Below are positions 23,369 to 35,354 of a stretch of DNA of 64,000 nucleotides, in pieces (position 1 is the first letter of the stretch; each line of letters starts with the position of its first letter). The notes below the pieces were generated by a model, which did not search any database, was not told the origin of the DNA, and worked only from the letters and a program-made list of their open reading frames with translations. The stretch comes from Asterochloris sp. CNOR1 (taxonomy: Eukaryota; Chlorophyta; Trebouxiophyceae; Trebouxiales; Trebouxiaceae). Made by a program: the position numbers and the translations under genes. The stretch is taken from positions 1,674,001-1,738,000 of the forward strand of contig OZ017749.1 of the NCBI GenBank assembly GCA_963969365.1. Direction: 5' to 3'.

Positions 23369-26300
23369 ATGCAGGCCAATATCAGTGCCTCCCCCAGGCT
23401 GAGACCACTCCAGGCACCCTGCACAGCGCCATGCAGCAGGCGGGCAGCCTCTATGCAGGCGGCAGCAAGGCAGTCGGAGGACACTCAGGTTGCAATTTGG
23501 CAGCAGCTCTGCCAAAAGCTGCAGAGCAACAGAGCGTTGTCCAGAAGAAGCCTGCTCCAGCTTTTGCTATGCATGTGCATGCTGCATGGCTATGGCATCT
23601 ACCTCCAGATTTGTGCTGCCTGCGGCTTCCCGCAGGTACAGAGCTTTAGACAGAAGGCAGCAGCTGCGGCGTTGGCTGCAACGCTATTCACAGGCTGGAC
23701 TGGACTAGATGCTGGGCTGGTGCCACCAGCACACGCTAATGAAGAGGGCAACATGTCCCCTTCAGAGCGGCGCAAAATGCAGATGCAGAAGCGCAAGCAG
23801 CTGCTCTCAGAAGCGTGAGCGTTGCTAGCCACGAATGAAAACTGCTGTTGTCATGTAGGCAGAGGCAGATGCACCAGCATCTGTCAGGAGCTTGGGCGCT
23901 GCCAGCACGCAGATCGACTCTGCTTCCCTTCCAGCCGAGCAGCGTGCTGTGCAAGTGTCTTCAAAAGCACGTTCAGTTGTGCTCTGGGCATGAGCGGACT
24001 TCAAGCAGCTTCTGGCAAAGGCGTCAGCGGCTTGAGCCACAGAGTGCATGGCTGCGTGAAGCACGCTGAGCAAACCTTCTGGACTGCTCCTGTGTCCCCT
24101 GAACAGCTTGCTGTCTTTGCTCTGCCTGGAGGCTTGGCCAGCTGGAGCTGCAATTACAGCAGGCCTCTTGTTGGTCTCAGCACTGCTTCGTGCTGCCTTG
24201 GCCCTGTTCTGCCATGATGAGGTGCAGAGCTGTCTGGTGTGCAGTGCTGGACAGTACTGAGCCCCAACAGTGTCTGCCAGACCTGGATGCTGTGCAGTTT
24301 ACTGTGAAGCTTCTGTGGGGTCTGTTGCTGAGGTGCACTGCGCCCCTGCAGGCGCGAGAAGGCACTAAACAAGCAGGGTGGGCGTCTTGGCAGCGTTTCA
24401 GAGGAGACAGAGGGAGCAGCCAAGCCTGTGGACCCAGAGGTGGGCTACCGTGAGCCTACAACTCGTCCAGTTACACAATCCTTTGCCATGGTGCTGCATG
24501 CCCAGAGGTCAGGTCGGTGCTGCTCAGGCACTTGCCAGGGATGGGTGAGGCAGCTGCTCTGAATGCAGGGCACACCAGCACAGTTGCAGGATGCAAAGGT
24601 GAGTTCACATTGGCCTGCGATGCATGTCCATAGCCATTACCAGTGCTGGCGCATGCCTGAAGGTCAGACATCAGTAAGGCCATCAAGACTGTTGCAGGCG
24701 TCAGGCACTGTATTGATCAGGTGTCAGCCATCTCCTACATGAAGCATCGGCAGCAACCAGCTTCGTCAGAGTATGCTAGCACCATGCTCTTGTTGGCCCC
24801 ATGAACCTGCTCCCTGGCGCTGTGTGGCTGCAATGCACTGAGGATGTCCGAGCTGCAGGTGCTGAGGCTGAGGCAAATTGCCAAATGTGGGCTTGAGAGG
24901 GCTCCCAGAAGCCCTCCATCCCCCTGGTGGCTGCAGGTGGCTGAGCCCAAGAAGGTGGAGCGCAAGGAGGAGGGTTGGCGCATCGAGTTTTTGGGATGAC
25001 TTGGGTTGCTGCTGTGTGCAGGGAAGCCAAAAAGAGCAAAGCAACAAACAAGCCATTCCTGATTGTCCTCCTGCTGCAGTAACTGAGGCCAGGATCCAGG
25101 CCAAAAGAAAGTACATCAGAGCTCACCAATGGTGGGTGCTCCCAGCCCTGCACATCCTTTTGCTGCAGGTCACTTAAGCCTGTGCTGAGTTGGCTACAAG
25201 CGCCCCGACCCTGTGCTGGTTCTCTGACGTCTTGAGTCCCCTGCTGCGCAGATTGCTGAGGCAAATGCTGAGGTGGAGCGCAAAAATGAGGAGCGCCGCA
25301 TAGAGTCCCAGCGGGCTCTGGGGGGGCTGAAGATGCAGGACTATGGCTCCCAGTCCAAGAAGACCTTCACCCTCAAGGGGGTCTCTGGCGGCAGTGAGGT
25401 GGGACAGGCTGACCAGGGCAGCACAGGTGGCGGCGGCTTCTTGTTTGACAGCTTCAGAAGCCAGCAGCAGGTGACTACCCTGGATGCCTGAGGTGGCCCG
25501 GCAGCCGCCACTCGGGGAGAGTGCGCCTGGCCAGAGACCAGGATGAGAGAGACGTGATCCACTCGACCTTGTTGCTTTGAGCGCACATCTGACTGTGCTG
25601 TCTTTGCACTTTCAACAGTTTTGAATATCTGCATTGATCCTTGCTTTAATTTTGTCTTCAAAAGTCAGGTTGTTGCATGGCATGAGGTGCAGTTGCAGAT
25701 ACTCATCTTGCGGCAGCTCTGGCTCTACTCATCTGCTCGCTGCTTCAGCAAGCGACCACAACATGCAGCACATCATCGGCAGCTTTATCATTCATCCAGG
25801 AGTGTGCATAAAGCCTCCGTCACTAAGCAAAACCCAGTGCACGTCTTGCTTGCCAGGACTTGCCGGTGGCGCTCAACCAAGCAGAGGCTTCAGAGCCAGA
25901 CAGCAAGGAGCCTCTTCCTCAGGCGCTTCAGAGCTCGTTTGCCGCCTTCCGCTTGCAGCAGGACCCACCCAAGCAGGAGCAGCCCACGCCTGCGCCCGCG
26001 CCAGAGGCCCCCACTCCCCCAGCACCAGTCAGCAAGCCTCAGAGCAACCCCTACCTCAATTTCCGCAGCAAAGAGGCCGTCCCAGCCCAGCCTGAGGTGC
26101 CTGAGCCTGCCCTGAAGGCCGAGCCGCAGAAGCAGGCAGCTGATCGGGGTGGGCCTGTGGGGCCAGCCCCCAAGCAGAAGGCATTCTCATCTGGGCGCTC
26201 GGACACCAAGCTGGACGCAGATGAGCCTGCCAAGGCTGCGGAGGAGCCCAAGGCCAGCATCCCGCCGCCCCCAGAGCCCGTCCCAGGGCAGGAGCAGCCC

Positions 26301-27032
26301 AAGAACGGGTTCAGCTTCTCTGCCCCCAAGCCAGAGGCCCCCAAGCCGGCGCTGCCCAAGCCAGGTGAGCAGGAATGCACCGTGCGTCTTGCAGTGGCAT
26401 GTCAACTAAACAGCTTTGCCAAAGTCAGAGGTGCCAAACTCTGAGCCAGGCAAGCAGCATGGCACAGTGTACTTGACATGTGGGTGTTCCAGGGCTTGGC
26501 TTCAGGTGGCTGCTTGCTGATGATAGGCTGGTCATGTACAGCGTGTTGGGTGGCCGGCACCTAGATGCAGCGAAGGCCACCAATGCGCTTCACTCAAAGT
26601 GCTCTCTGTCTCACTGCAGCAGTGGAAGTGGAGGGGCCCAAGCTGTCTGGGGGCCTTCCCCAGTCTGATCAGCCGCAGATGCAGGTGGGCTCTTGTTGGG
26701 TGTGCACAGCTAGGTCAGCACTTGCTGTCCTGAACATGAGAACACATCTTTTCACTGCTCTGCACTGGGCCCAGCATTACTGCAACCCACTTGTTGCCAC
26801 TGCAAAATGCGTCAACCATTCCAGCCGCATGGTGCTGCAGGTGACCGGCAAGGCTGCAAGGCAGAAGGGACCACTGCCTCTGTGGCTAGCGCAACTCCTG
26901 CTGGTGGGAGTGTATGGCGCAGTGGGATTTGCAGTATTCCAGGCTCAGGTAGAGGGCTCAGGTGTCAGCAATACCGCAAAGCTGATGTCCAGGCGCATCC
27001 AGGATTACTTGAATAAGCCCCAAGGGTCTTGA
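23369..27032 (+). CDS. Unnamed predicted chloroplast (probably thylakoid) membrane protein, Pro/Glu-rich
   Basis: No family recognised. Resolved exons: 23369-23488, 23636-23814, 25252-25470, 25857-26364, 26620-26684 and 26841-27032; the phases of the last four agree. One or more exons between 23815 and 25251 are unresolved (REAKKSKATNK near 25025 is a candidate). The N terminus is transit-like (MQANISASPRLRPLQAP). A hydrophobic Ala-rich stretch ending LVPPAHA, then NEEG, resembles a lumen-targeting signal. Next come a charged, probably coiled-coil part (SPSERRKMQMQKRKQLL; EVERKNEERRIESQ), a Gly-rich turn (STGGGGFLFDSFRS), about 170 residues rich in Pro, Ala, Glu and Lys, and a C-terminal membrane helix (LAQLLLVGVYGAVGFAVFQ) with a short basic tail. 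It may sit in the thylakoid with a long flexible arm. The donor of intron 1 (gttgca) is weak. Confidence 0.7.
24955..25308 (+). repeat. Related charged segments in the plastid protein gene
   Basis: GTGGAGCGCAAGGAGGAG, then GGCGCATCGAGTTT (24955-24990), resembles GTGGAGCGCAAAAATGAGGA, then GCCGCATAGAGTCC (25273-25308). The second is in a well-supported exon. The first could be a second exon of the coiled-coil part or a decayed duplicate. Confidence 0.5.
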
Positions 27033-27212
27033 GTGGCTTTTGGTGAATGCTCCGCCCCGCACCCCAAGTGTCAGACTGCAGTGTTTGATCTATAGATTTT
27101 GCAGCAAGCTTCTTGATCAGGCAATCCATTCAGGTCTGCCTTGCAGTCAGGCAGGCGTTCGCTCTATCTAGCAGCCCGCCAAGTAATGCCAGGAATGAGA
27201 GCAGAGCATGAA
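27033..27212. terminator. Convergent 3' region between the plastid protein (+) and LysM (-) genes
   Basis: 180 bases lie between the two stop codons and must hold both 3' ends. No TGTAA signal was seen on either strand. Confidence 0.4.
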
Positions 27213-29904
27213 TCAGTCGCTTCCATTGGCATCGTTGTCACGCTTCTGACGCCAGAGCCAGAAGGAGTAAGCAACTCCGACAAATACAACTGCAGAATGG
27301 CAGGTGCAAGCTGGTCAGCAGGCCATACAAAGCCAGCAGGTGCAGCCAGGTAACACAGCAAACTCTCCTTGTCAAACATCTGATCAAGAGGCCTTCTGCA
27401 TAGCCGACAGGCAGTGCTAGTGTGTGGAGGACAGAGCAAACCACCATGCTGCACCAGTGGCAACAGCCCTCAGCAACAGCAAAGCATCCTCTGGATGCAC
27501 AGCAACTGGGCAAAGCCGACTCACATCCAATCACGGCCTTGGACAGCGAGCTGCCCGCAGTAAAGAAGTCGGCTGGCACCAGGCCACTGCCTGTCAGCAT
27601 TTCACGCTCCCGTACAGTGTACTTCCCGGCAGGCAGCTTGATGACTTGGCGGGCTGCAGGCACATGGAGGTCTTTATGTCCATGGCAAATGCTGTTGAGT
27701 TCATGGTAGAGGCATCACAGTTCTGTGGTATCATGCAGGCTGCAGCTCACACCCTGTCTGAATGGCTACACAGCAGCGGTCAAAAAGCCTGCTGCACACC
27801 AGACGTGGACAGCAGGGCACACTGGCAAGGCAGCCCTCCCACCATGAGACTCGCTGCCCGTCTGCAGTGAGCTGTGGTCGTTGTGCCCCACCTGTCAGCT
27901 CGCCTAGCTGGGCCCCTCTGCCAGGCTTCCCAGCCAGCTCGATAACTAAATTTCATGACCACTGCTCTGCTGCTGCCCGGCAGCGCTTGACTCCTGCTCG
28001 TCATTGGTCCAGCTTAATTTGACAGGTTCAATAGGCTAGGTGGTATGCCTTTGCTGCAGCCTGGCGCAGCCCCACTTGTCAGCTCGTCCAGGTTGCACCA
28101 TCTGTCAGACTCCCCAGCCAGCGCAACTGTCAGACCACATGACCCTTGCTCTGCTGCTACCCTGTTGGTTGTGCAGCCTCGTTACCAGCTCTGGACAGCC
28201 AGCTTGACCTTGCCGGTCGACATGCGAGCGGCAATTGTATGCTACAGGCCTGCGCAGCCCCACCTGTCAGCTTGTCCAGGTTGACCCCTGGGTTGAGCGC
28301 TTTCATCTCCTCTCGGGAAATATTGCGCTTCAGGATGATGTCACTCAACACCTCTCCCTCCCGCACAGGATATGTCCTGCAGCCAAGACAGGCAAAGCTT
28401 AGCCGATGATCGAAATTGAGGAAGGGCTTGCTCGCAAGCCGTGTCTGTTGGGACAGACTGTTCACAGCCTCCCAACCAGGCAGGGTGTGTCCTGAAGTCA
28501 AGGGGAGTCTGGCTTGAGCCTTGGCCACCGGGGGAGACACGCTCATTTTTGGGCCGAGTCTGCTGTTTGAGGCTGTGAGCACCTCCCAGAGTTGGCCTGG
28601 TGAGGTGGCAATGTTGCATGGCTTGTGCTTAGCAAGTGTACCACAGCCAATCTCACCATGCAGAGCTGCTGTGCAGTGCGCATGGCAAGCTCAGAGTGGT
28701 GTGGAAACACCAGAAGCTGCTCTGCATTGCAATCTTCGGGGCTTCCAGCCCAAAGGCTGCACATGCTGTCATCACGCTATGCAGATGCCAACATGCAGGG
28801 CAAGTCTGCAGCTGTCTAGGCCTGCTCTTAGCATGCTTCTGAGTGGTGGGCCAATGCCGACCAGAATGTTGCGGCCCCTCCTGGTGGTTCGGGCAGGGCA
28901 TAGTATAGGGTCTTGGGGAGATGCCAGCTAGAGTGTCAGAGTGCTGCTTGTGCATGACGTATGTGTGCATGGCCTGCCCAGTGTGCATGCAGGGCCTGGA
29001 ATGTTGTTGACAGCACGGAGCCATACACCATACAGAGCCGTGCAGCACACAGAGCTGCGCATGGCAACTTCAAGCAGGCACATCTGCAGTTCATGGGGCC
29101 GGACTGCGCGTCATGCCCACAGCCACTGGCTGGCTGTGCAACAAGAGGGTCCGCAAGCATGCTGACACGCTTGCGCCTGCCAGCGTACCTGTAGGTCGTG
29201 GGGCCGATGCCAGCCAGGATGTCGTGGTCCCTGTCGGACAGCTTGCCGCCGGGCATGAGGATGGTCTGCCCCTCCACCAGCCGGTCTGGGTTGATGTCAT
29301 GGTTCAATGCCTTCAGCTCGGGCAGGGAGATCTCTGCAGCAAGGGGGGTGGTACAGCCCTGTCGTGAGGGCGCCTGAGCACCAGTGGACTCGCTTGCATG
29401 AGCAGGGGCATGGCTAGAGTGCCTGCTGGCATGCCTGTCTGCACAGGCATTGCCGGCAGTCATAGGCAGGCAGGCTGCAGCACCAGATGGTAGCTAGATG
29501 GTGAAGCCTGGGGCTGCAGGGATACACCCACAGAAGGTCCATGCCCAGCACAGGGTGCCTCTGTGGCGATGCTCCCCTGCTGAGCTGATAATGACCTGCG
29601 CATCCTCAACAATGCTGATGGTCACCCTCGCCCCATCTCATGGGCGAGGCACCTCAGCTGGCATCGCTTCTGCTAGCTATTGGCAAACAGCAGGCATGAG
29701 CACCCTGCCAGCCTTTTAGTTCAGAGTTGCCTTGCCTCTTTTCTGAGCGATGGAGGCAAGTGTGTCTCCCTTCCGCACTGTGTAGGGCCGAATCTTGAGT
29801 GTGGCTGAGACCTGTACGGTCCCCTGGCGTCCTTTGCTGCCCTTGATTGACCGGGTCTGCCTGAGCAGGGTGCTGCGCCCATGCAGGGCCCCTAGCTGGT
29901 GCAT
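27213..29904 (-). CDS. Plastid-targeted LysM-domain protein with a C-terminal membrane anchor
   Basis: LysM domains bind GlcNAc-containing glycans such as peptidoglycan or chitin. ATG 29904 starts MHQLGALHGRSTLLRQTRS, a transit-like leader without acidic residues. LysM 1 starts PYTVRKGDTLASIAQKRG (near 29770) and continues on another exon as ISLPELKALNHDINPDRL and VEGQTILMPGGKLS (near 29260). LysM 2 starts TYPVREGEVLSDIILKRN (near 28360), continues SREEMKALNPGVNLDKLT (to about 28267), then VIKLPAGKYTVREREML (near 27620). The last exon encodes VVFVGVAYSFWLW followed by RQKRDNDANGSD-stop: one membrane helix with a short charged tail. The gene diverges from UROD across about 1.6 kb. A plastid site is inferred from the leader; a cell-surface site is the alternative. 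Confidence 0.83.
27881..28300 (-). repeat. Three copies of a LysM exon end with its splice donor
   Basis: The true junction (28251-28290: GGTCAACCTGGACAAGCTG, then ACAG|GTGGGG on the minus strand, reading VNLDKLT) recurs at 28062-28100 (GCAACCTGGACGAGCTGACA) and at 27881-27916 (GCGAGCTGACAGGTGGGG), each about 185 bases deeper in the intron. The lower two copies also share sequence beyond the junction (CATGACC…TGCTCTGCTGCT at 28114-28165 and 27930-27982). Confidence 0.8.
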
Positions 29905-31519
29905 CTTGGATTGCTCCAGCAACCGCAAAGGTTTGCCAGCTGCAGAATATCAAAATATGTTTATACTGCAAATGATGTGCCTGTCAGTCCAGGTGCCTGT
30001 GAGCTGTCACCATTGAGACAGTGTACCCCACTCAGATGGCAGCTTGTTCAGCAGCTGCAATGGCAAAAGGTTAGTACCCTATGAATCTTGCAGGCAAGCT
30101 GAGCTGTGGTGGCCAGCAGGGAGTCCATATCGAAGTGGTACCTGCTGGAGAGGGTGTACAGACAGATAGGCAAGGGCTCATTTGAAACGTGGGGACAATC
30201 AGGATCCTGCTGCATCTGCCAGACAAGCTCCTGCACATGCCGCTCCGCTCAGCCCCTGCTTGTCTTGCATGGCTGCCCGCCAACATGGGACATACCCAGG
30301 ACTCCTGCCAAACTTGAGAGGAGCCAAAAGCGGTGCTGCTGGCTTGGGCCACGAGGTGGGCCCCAGGAGCCAACCCTGGATGCACGTGCGGCAGCTGTTG
30401 ACAGTGTGCAGAAGGATGGCCTTCATATTGCAAGTCTCCCTTGATGGGGCTGGCCTCTCTTGCATCTGGCAGGCCCTAAGGCTCTCTGAAGACTTCAGAG
30501 AGGGTCCCTGTACCTCTACAGGCATCCCAAGCAGCCTGCCAATACGATGGACAACCCCACCATGTCTGAGGCAAACCCTGGCATGTGTTGTTTAGCCACC
30601 CAGGAGGTGACCGGTGTTCATGTTCGGGCTGTGGCAGATGAGGCACTCAGAGGCAGGGGCTTTGCAGCCAATTCTGTGTTTGCAGGACAATGACATTTTG
30701 TCACATTGAAAGCCAGCCAGAGTGTAAGGCTACATCAAGGTTCGTGACCACAAAGCTGTGAGCTGTAGACATTGTGCAAACCGTGTTAACGCCTGTGATG
30801 CAAGTTTAGCACAGCCAACCTTAGCGCAAACATGAGCAATGTTAGCTGCCCTGAGCAACAAAGCATAGACAGCCAAAGATGGTTCTGGAGAGGCACAGAT
30901 GTCAAAGGAGCTATATTGTGTACACAGGCTGGCAGCTGCATATTGCTGACACGGAGGGAAAGACGGTTGCAGCACATGGAAGATTCGGCTGCAGCAATAC
31001 AAGTTGACCAAACCATGGAAGTGTACCACAAGGGCAGAACGGCCAGAGCAGGCAGAGGACTTGGGTGAAGCGGAGGAGGTCCATAAATGTCATTACCCTG
31101 GCAGTGGTCTGCTAGCTGCTGTGGATTGCCCCTTCTGTGCTTGTGCAGTACACAATGGGCCGCAAGTGGCACATAAGCTGTGACTGTCACAAACAACGCA
31201 TCAGAAAACATCAGAGAGGCAAGGTCCCGTCTGACTGTCACATTTTATGGGGCTTTGAAGGCAGCACATCACCTTCAGCAGGCCGTAAGGTGTCAGGTGT
31301 TGTGCAGTCAGCTCTGTCAAGCTCCGATGAACGCAATCTGGGGAGAGCTGAGGTGTCATGATCTGACATCTTTGCTTCAGGAGATGCGCTGAGCTCGAGG
31401 GGCTTGCTGCTGAGTATCAGCTGGCCCCTCGGTGCAGGCTGTTTTTCTTGTACGTATACAAAGAAATCAAGGCACATCAGATGAGGGTAGGTCATTATCT
31501 AGACTTGGAGATTGGCAGT
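29905..31519. promoter_or_regulatory. Divergent region between the LysM and UROD genes
   Basis: It must contain both promoters. It also carries the doubtful minus-strand gene at 30007-31495. At 1.6 kb it is far longer than the other intergenic gaps in this half of the window, which is a reason to suspect an unrecognised gene. No core promoter element was identified. Confidence 0.35.
30007..31495 (-). CDS. Possible unrecognised minus-strand gene between LysM and UROD
   Basis: A minus-strand frame from ATG 31495 reads MTYPHLMCLDFFVYVQEKQP and, after an internal Met, MSDHDTSALPRLRSSELDRA. It has natural composition and a possible gtgatg donor after DTLRPAEG. Near 30100-30190 a stretch reads LPICLYTLSSRYHFDMDSLL then ATTAQLACK. 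A possible last exon reads LLNKLPSEWGTLSQW and stops at 30007. The part between 30300 and 31200 is ambiguous in every frame. No homolog was recognised, and these could be isolated open frames in an intergenic region. Confidence 0.3.
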
Positions 31520-34500
31520 ATGGTGGCCCCCCAGATGCAAGGACAACAACTACAACAGCACCTCAATGATAGGCTGTGTGGCACTTGGCGGCCACGGCAG
31601 GTGTGATCTCGCCTGCTCACCTTTACTGGAAAGCACATCAGCATCTTTGTTAGGCACCTTGCAGCTCGATATGATGGGTTGCAGGCAAGCTTGGAGCCCT
31701 CGAGACAGCGGAGAATTGTCACATATCAGGCACCATCTTCCGTGGCCGCAGCAGAGGCTCCACCGGCACCAGCACAGCAGCAGGTAAGCAAGCGCGTCAG
31801 CGCTTGAGTACTATCCGCCACCCCACAGTGTAAATTGTCCTGTTCATGGCTGCTGTCAGCGGACCCCTGCGCGCCAGCGGCAGTTGTCGTCACTCAGCAG
31901 CGACTCGCCTTGCGGCATCTGGTCTGGGCACAGGAAGCGTAGCACCACTACTGTGCCCCTCCCAGGATATGGCCTCGTCATGGCATGCCAGTGTACCAAA
32001 TCCAAACCTGGCTGCAGGGTTCACAGGAGCCCTTGCTGCTGCGGGCCATACGTGGCGAGCCAGTGGAGCGGCCGCCTGTGTGGATGATGAGGCAAGCAGG
32101 ACGCTACATGAGGGTGAGATCTGAGTCAAGCATAACTTTTCTGAAAAAGGCATGCATCTGCTTGGGCTTGACGGCCCGGGGCTGAAGTGCCTATCCTGCT
32201 CAAGGGTGAGCCATACAGGTCTGCCAAAAGCCTGGGCGGGCAGGGTGTTACATGAGGATGCGACTCAAAATGCAGGGGCCAATCTGAAGGGTGCACTGTT
32301 TTCCTCTGGCCCCAGCCATGGGTTAAGGCACAATCACAATGTCAGCAAGGGCCTTGTGTGACCATGGCTTTCGCTTGCTCTGGTCTGCCAGCAGCTGGAT
32401 GGCGGGTGCTACATGTTGATGAGACATTTGTGCAGGGATTTTGATGGATGAGGCACTGCTTTGCCCTGGGCTTCTCATGGCCTGGGCCTGAAGCCTGTTT
32501 TACAAGCTTACGCGCTGCCGTGGGGCTGTCAGCGGCTGGTCAGGCAGGGCACCACATAACAGCAAAACGCATACACAGCTCCAGAGGGAATTTGGTGTGA
32601 GCTGCCTGAGCCATCTGCAGGTGCCACACACAACTCATCAAGCCATGTATCGCTGCTGGTTTTAAATTGTGTTCTTTGCTGCAATGGTATGTGGGATTGC
32701 ACAGTGGGGCCCAAAAGTGACCGATGCTCAGGGCTGCCAGTGTGCTGGCGGTTTGCTACTGCCTTGATTGGCTGGGCTTGTGCATGATCAGGCGCAACAG
32801 GGTGGTTTTAATGATGTGCAGATGGCCCACAAACGGGTCCTTCTGGAGGCTGCCTTGGGGTTGATGATGGAAATCCCAACCTGCAGCAGCAGGCAGCTTG
32901 TGGGCATTCCATCACTTGCAGCAAGCTGACTTGTAACTGCAGTGCTGTGCCTGTGTGCAGAGCTACCAGGACCTGTGCCAGACATACAAGACCTTCAGGG
33001 AGCGGTCGGAGAACACTGACATTGCGGTGAGCACTGTGATGGCGGCCTCTGCCTGCATCAACAATGGCAGCAGAGCCTAGCAGCGGGGTCAGGAGCCTGG
33101 CAGCTCTTGACTGCCACTGATGAGGGCTCCATGCTACCCTGTGCTGGAGCTGTGCTGCTGTCTGCCTGTGTCAAAGCCTTGCAGAGGCCGTCCTGGCCAC
33201 GGCAATGCCTCACACAGCTCACGGCTGTGGTGTCACCCTGCCCTGCCTTCCCTGTTGGTGGCTGCAGGGGCCCTGCAGATGCTGCCCCAGCTGCTCCTGG
33301 CAGCGGCTGAGCTGTACACAGCATTGTGGCTGTGCGGGTACCCTGCTGTACCTCTGCCTACTCCTATGTGCAAGCCTTACGAATGCTGCTCTGGCGTCCC
33401 CTGGCAACGGCTGAGCGTCGTTACCATCTGACGGAGCTGGCGGCCCACCTTGTCTGCACCTGCAGGTCGAGATCTCCCTGCAGCCGTGGCACGCATTCAG
33501 GCCAGATGGAGTCATCCTGTTTTCAGACATCCTGACCCCGCTCACAGGCATGAACATCCCCTTTGACATTGTCAAGGGGCATGGCCCCCTCATCAAGGAC
33601 CCCATCAGGACCATGAAGGTCAGCCTCAACCATGCATTTCACACACAGCACAACCAACATTGGCAGCGAAGCTCTGGCTCAAAAGGGCAAAGGCTGCCTG
33701 CCTGGTTTGTGTCCATGCTGCCGATGTGCTGGTGCCCTGTGTCCGGCTGGAGTCCCGTGTCCCTGGCTGCTTGGCAGGGCATGCCTGCCATGCCAGGGTA
33801 TCAGCAGTGCCCTGCTGTTGTGGGTCCAGGGCTGTGCTGTTGGCAAGCTATCTCGTCTGCTGCATTCTCCGGCAGGGACTGCATTGCCCACATTGTGGGT
33901 GCCGCACAGGCTGGGCCTCACCTCCCAGCTGCTGTGCCTGCATGCAGCAAGTGGATGAGGTCACAACGCTGGACGCAGAGGGCAGCTGCCCCTTTGTGGC
34001 AGAGGCCCTTACAGCGCTGTGCCAGGAAGTTGGCAACGCCACCACCGTGCTGGGCTTTGTAGGGGCCCCCTTCACCCTGGCCTGCTACATTGTGGAGGTC
34101 AGTCCGGCAGACAAGCCTGGCACTGAGTTCACAACTCTAAGTCCCTGGATTCAGCCAGCTGCTGTTGGCTTGCTGTCTCCCAGCAGAGTCGTACAGCTGC
34201 CAAGCTTGTTGGACAGGGGCACCAGAGCATCAGGTTCTTCCATTCATCCAGTGTATTGCGTAGCCCAGCACTGCTGCTGCTGACCTTCATATATTTTGCA
34301 GGGCGGCAGTAGCAAAAACTACACCAAAGTGAAGCATATGTGCTTCCATGAGCCGGCCATCATGCATGCCCTGCTGTCCAAGTTGGCTGACAACGTGGCA
34401 GACTATGTGCGGTACCAGGTGAGGCACCCTGTGTGCTTGCTGCAGTATGGACACTGGTTCTGGTGACTGTCTTGTCTGCTGCAGCCGGCTGCAAGTTTGC

Positions 34501-35354
34501 AAGATGCAATCTGACAGTCTGCCTATCATCAAGCTGCCTTGTCGTCGGCCGGCGCCGACCGGCTGCAGGGAGGGCTGTGGAGGGAGAAACGCTGTTTACA
34601 TACAGATGCTTCCCAGCTCAGGCCTCCACCCACCCATGCTGCAGGCCGATGCTGGTGCTCAGGTGGTCCAGATTTTTGACAGCTGGGCCTCCCACCTGTC
34701 CCCCCAGGACTTTGACGTCTTCTGCGCCCCCTACATCAAGCAGATTGTGGACTCAGTCAAGCAGTCTCACCCCGACCTCCCCCTCATCCTGTACATTAGT
34801 GGCAGTGGAGGCCTGCTGGAACGCATGACCAAGTGCGGCACTGACGTCATCTCAGTGGACCAGAGCGTGGACCTGCGCGACGCCATCCAACGCATTGGCC
34901 CCCATTTTGCTGTCCAGGTGAACATGGTTGCAGCCACAGCTGGTGCTGGACGCAGGAGCCTGGCAGTCAGGCCCAGCTATGCATTGTGGGGGTGGCCAGC
35001 CTTAGCCTGGCTATTGAGGGTGCTGTGTAGGCCTGACAATGGTGCTGATCTGGCTGTTCTGGTGACTCCAGGCTTGGCCTGCAGCCTTTGTTGGGGTTGC
35101 TGCATTGTTTTGTGTAACAGTCATGTTTGTAAAATGCACACTAATTGACTGTGACCTATCAGGAGTTGGGCTTGCAGGGTAATCTGGACCCTGGAGTTCT
35201 GTTTGCCCCCAAGGAGTTCATCACGCAACGCATTCACGACACTGTTGCAGCAGCCAAAGGCACCAGCCACATTCTGAACCTTGGCCACGGTGTTTTCCCA
35301 GACACTCCTGAAGAGAATGTTGCCCATTTCTTTGAGGTGGCCAGGTCTTTATAG
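31520..35354 (+). CDS. HEME: Uroporphyrinogen III decarboxylase, plastid type
   Basis: Decarboxylates the four acetate side chains of uroporphyrinogen III to give coproporphyrinogen III, in chlorophyll and haem synthesis in the plastid. Nine exons: 31520-31600, 31685-31783, 32027-32113, 32961-33026, 33466-33618, 33948-34097, 34302-34418, 34645-34917, 35178-35354. All junctions are phase 0, and the total of 1203 nt gives 400 residues, the normal plant length. Blocks seen: [15 protein letters not shown], whose Arg residues bind substrate; the catalytic-loop region [16 protein letters not shown] with its Asp; [47 protein letters not shown]. The first two exons give a transit peptide ending in a Pro/Ala/Gln linker. 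That start is a model, and Met at 31481 is an in-frame alternative. TGTAA at 35407 is the likely poly(A) signal. Confidence 0.96.

Noticed and set aside
29905-29928. Extending the LysM protein to a start at 29928
   Set aside because: The codon there is TTG. The first in-frame ATG is at 29904 and gives a good transit-like leader.
31846-32124. Plus-strand frame [17 protein letters not shown] as the UROD transit peptide
   Set aside because: It is out of frame with the next UROD exon and no junction joins it. The exons at 31520-31600 and 31685-31783 end at a gtaagc donor and join in phase, giving a complete 400-residue protein.
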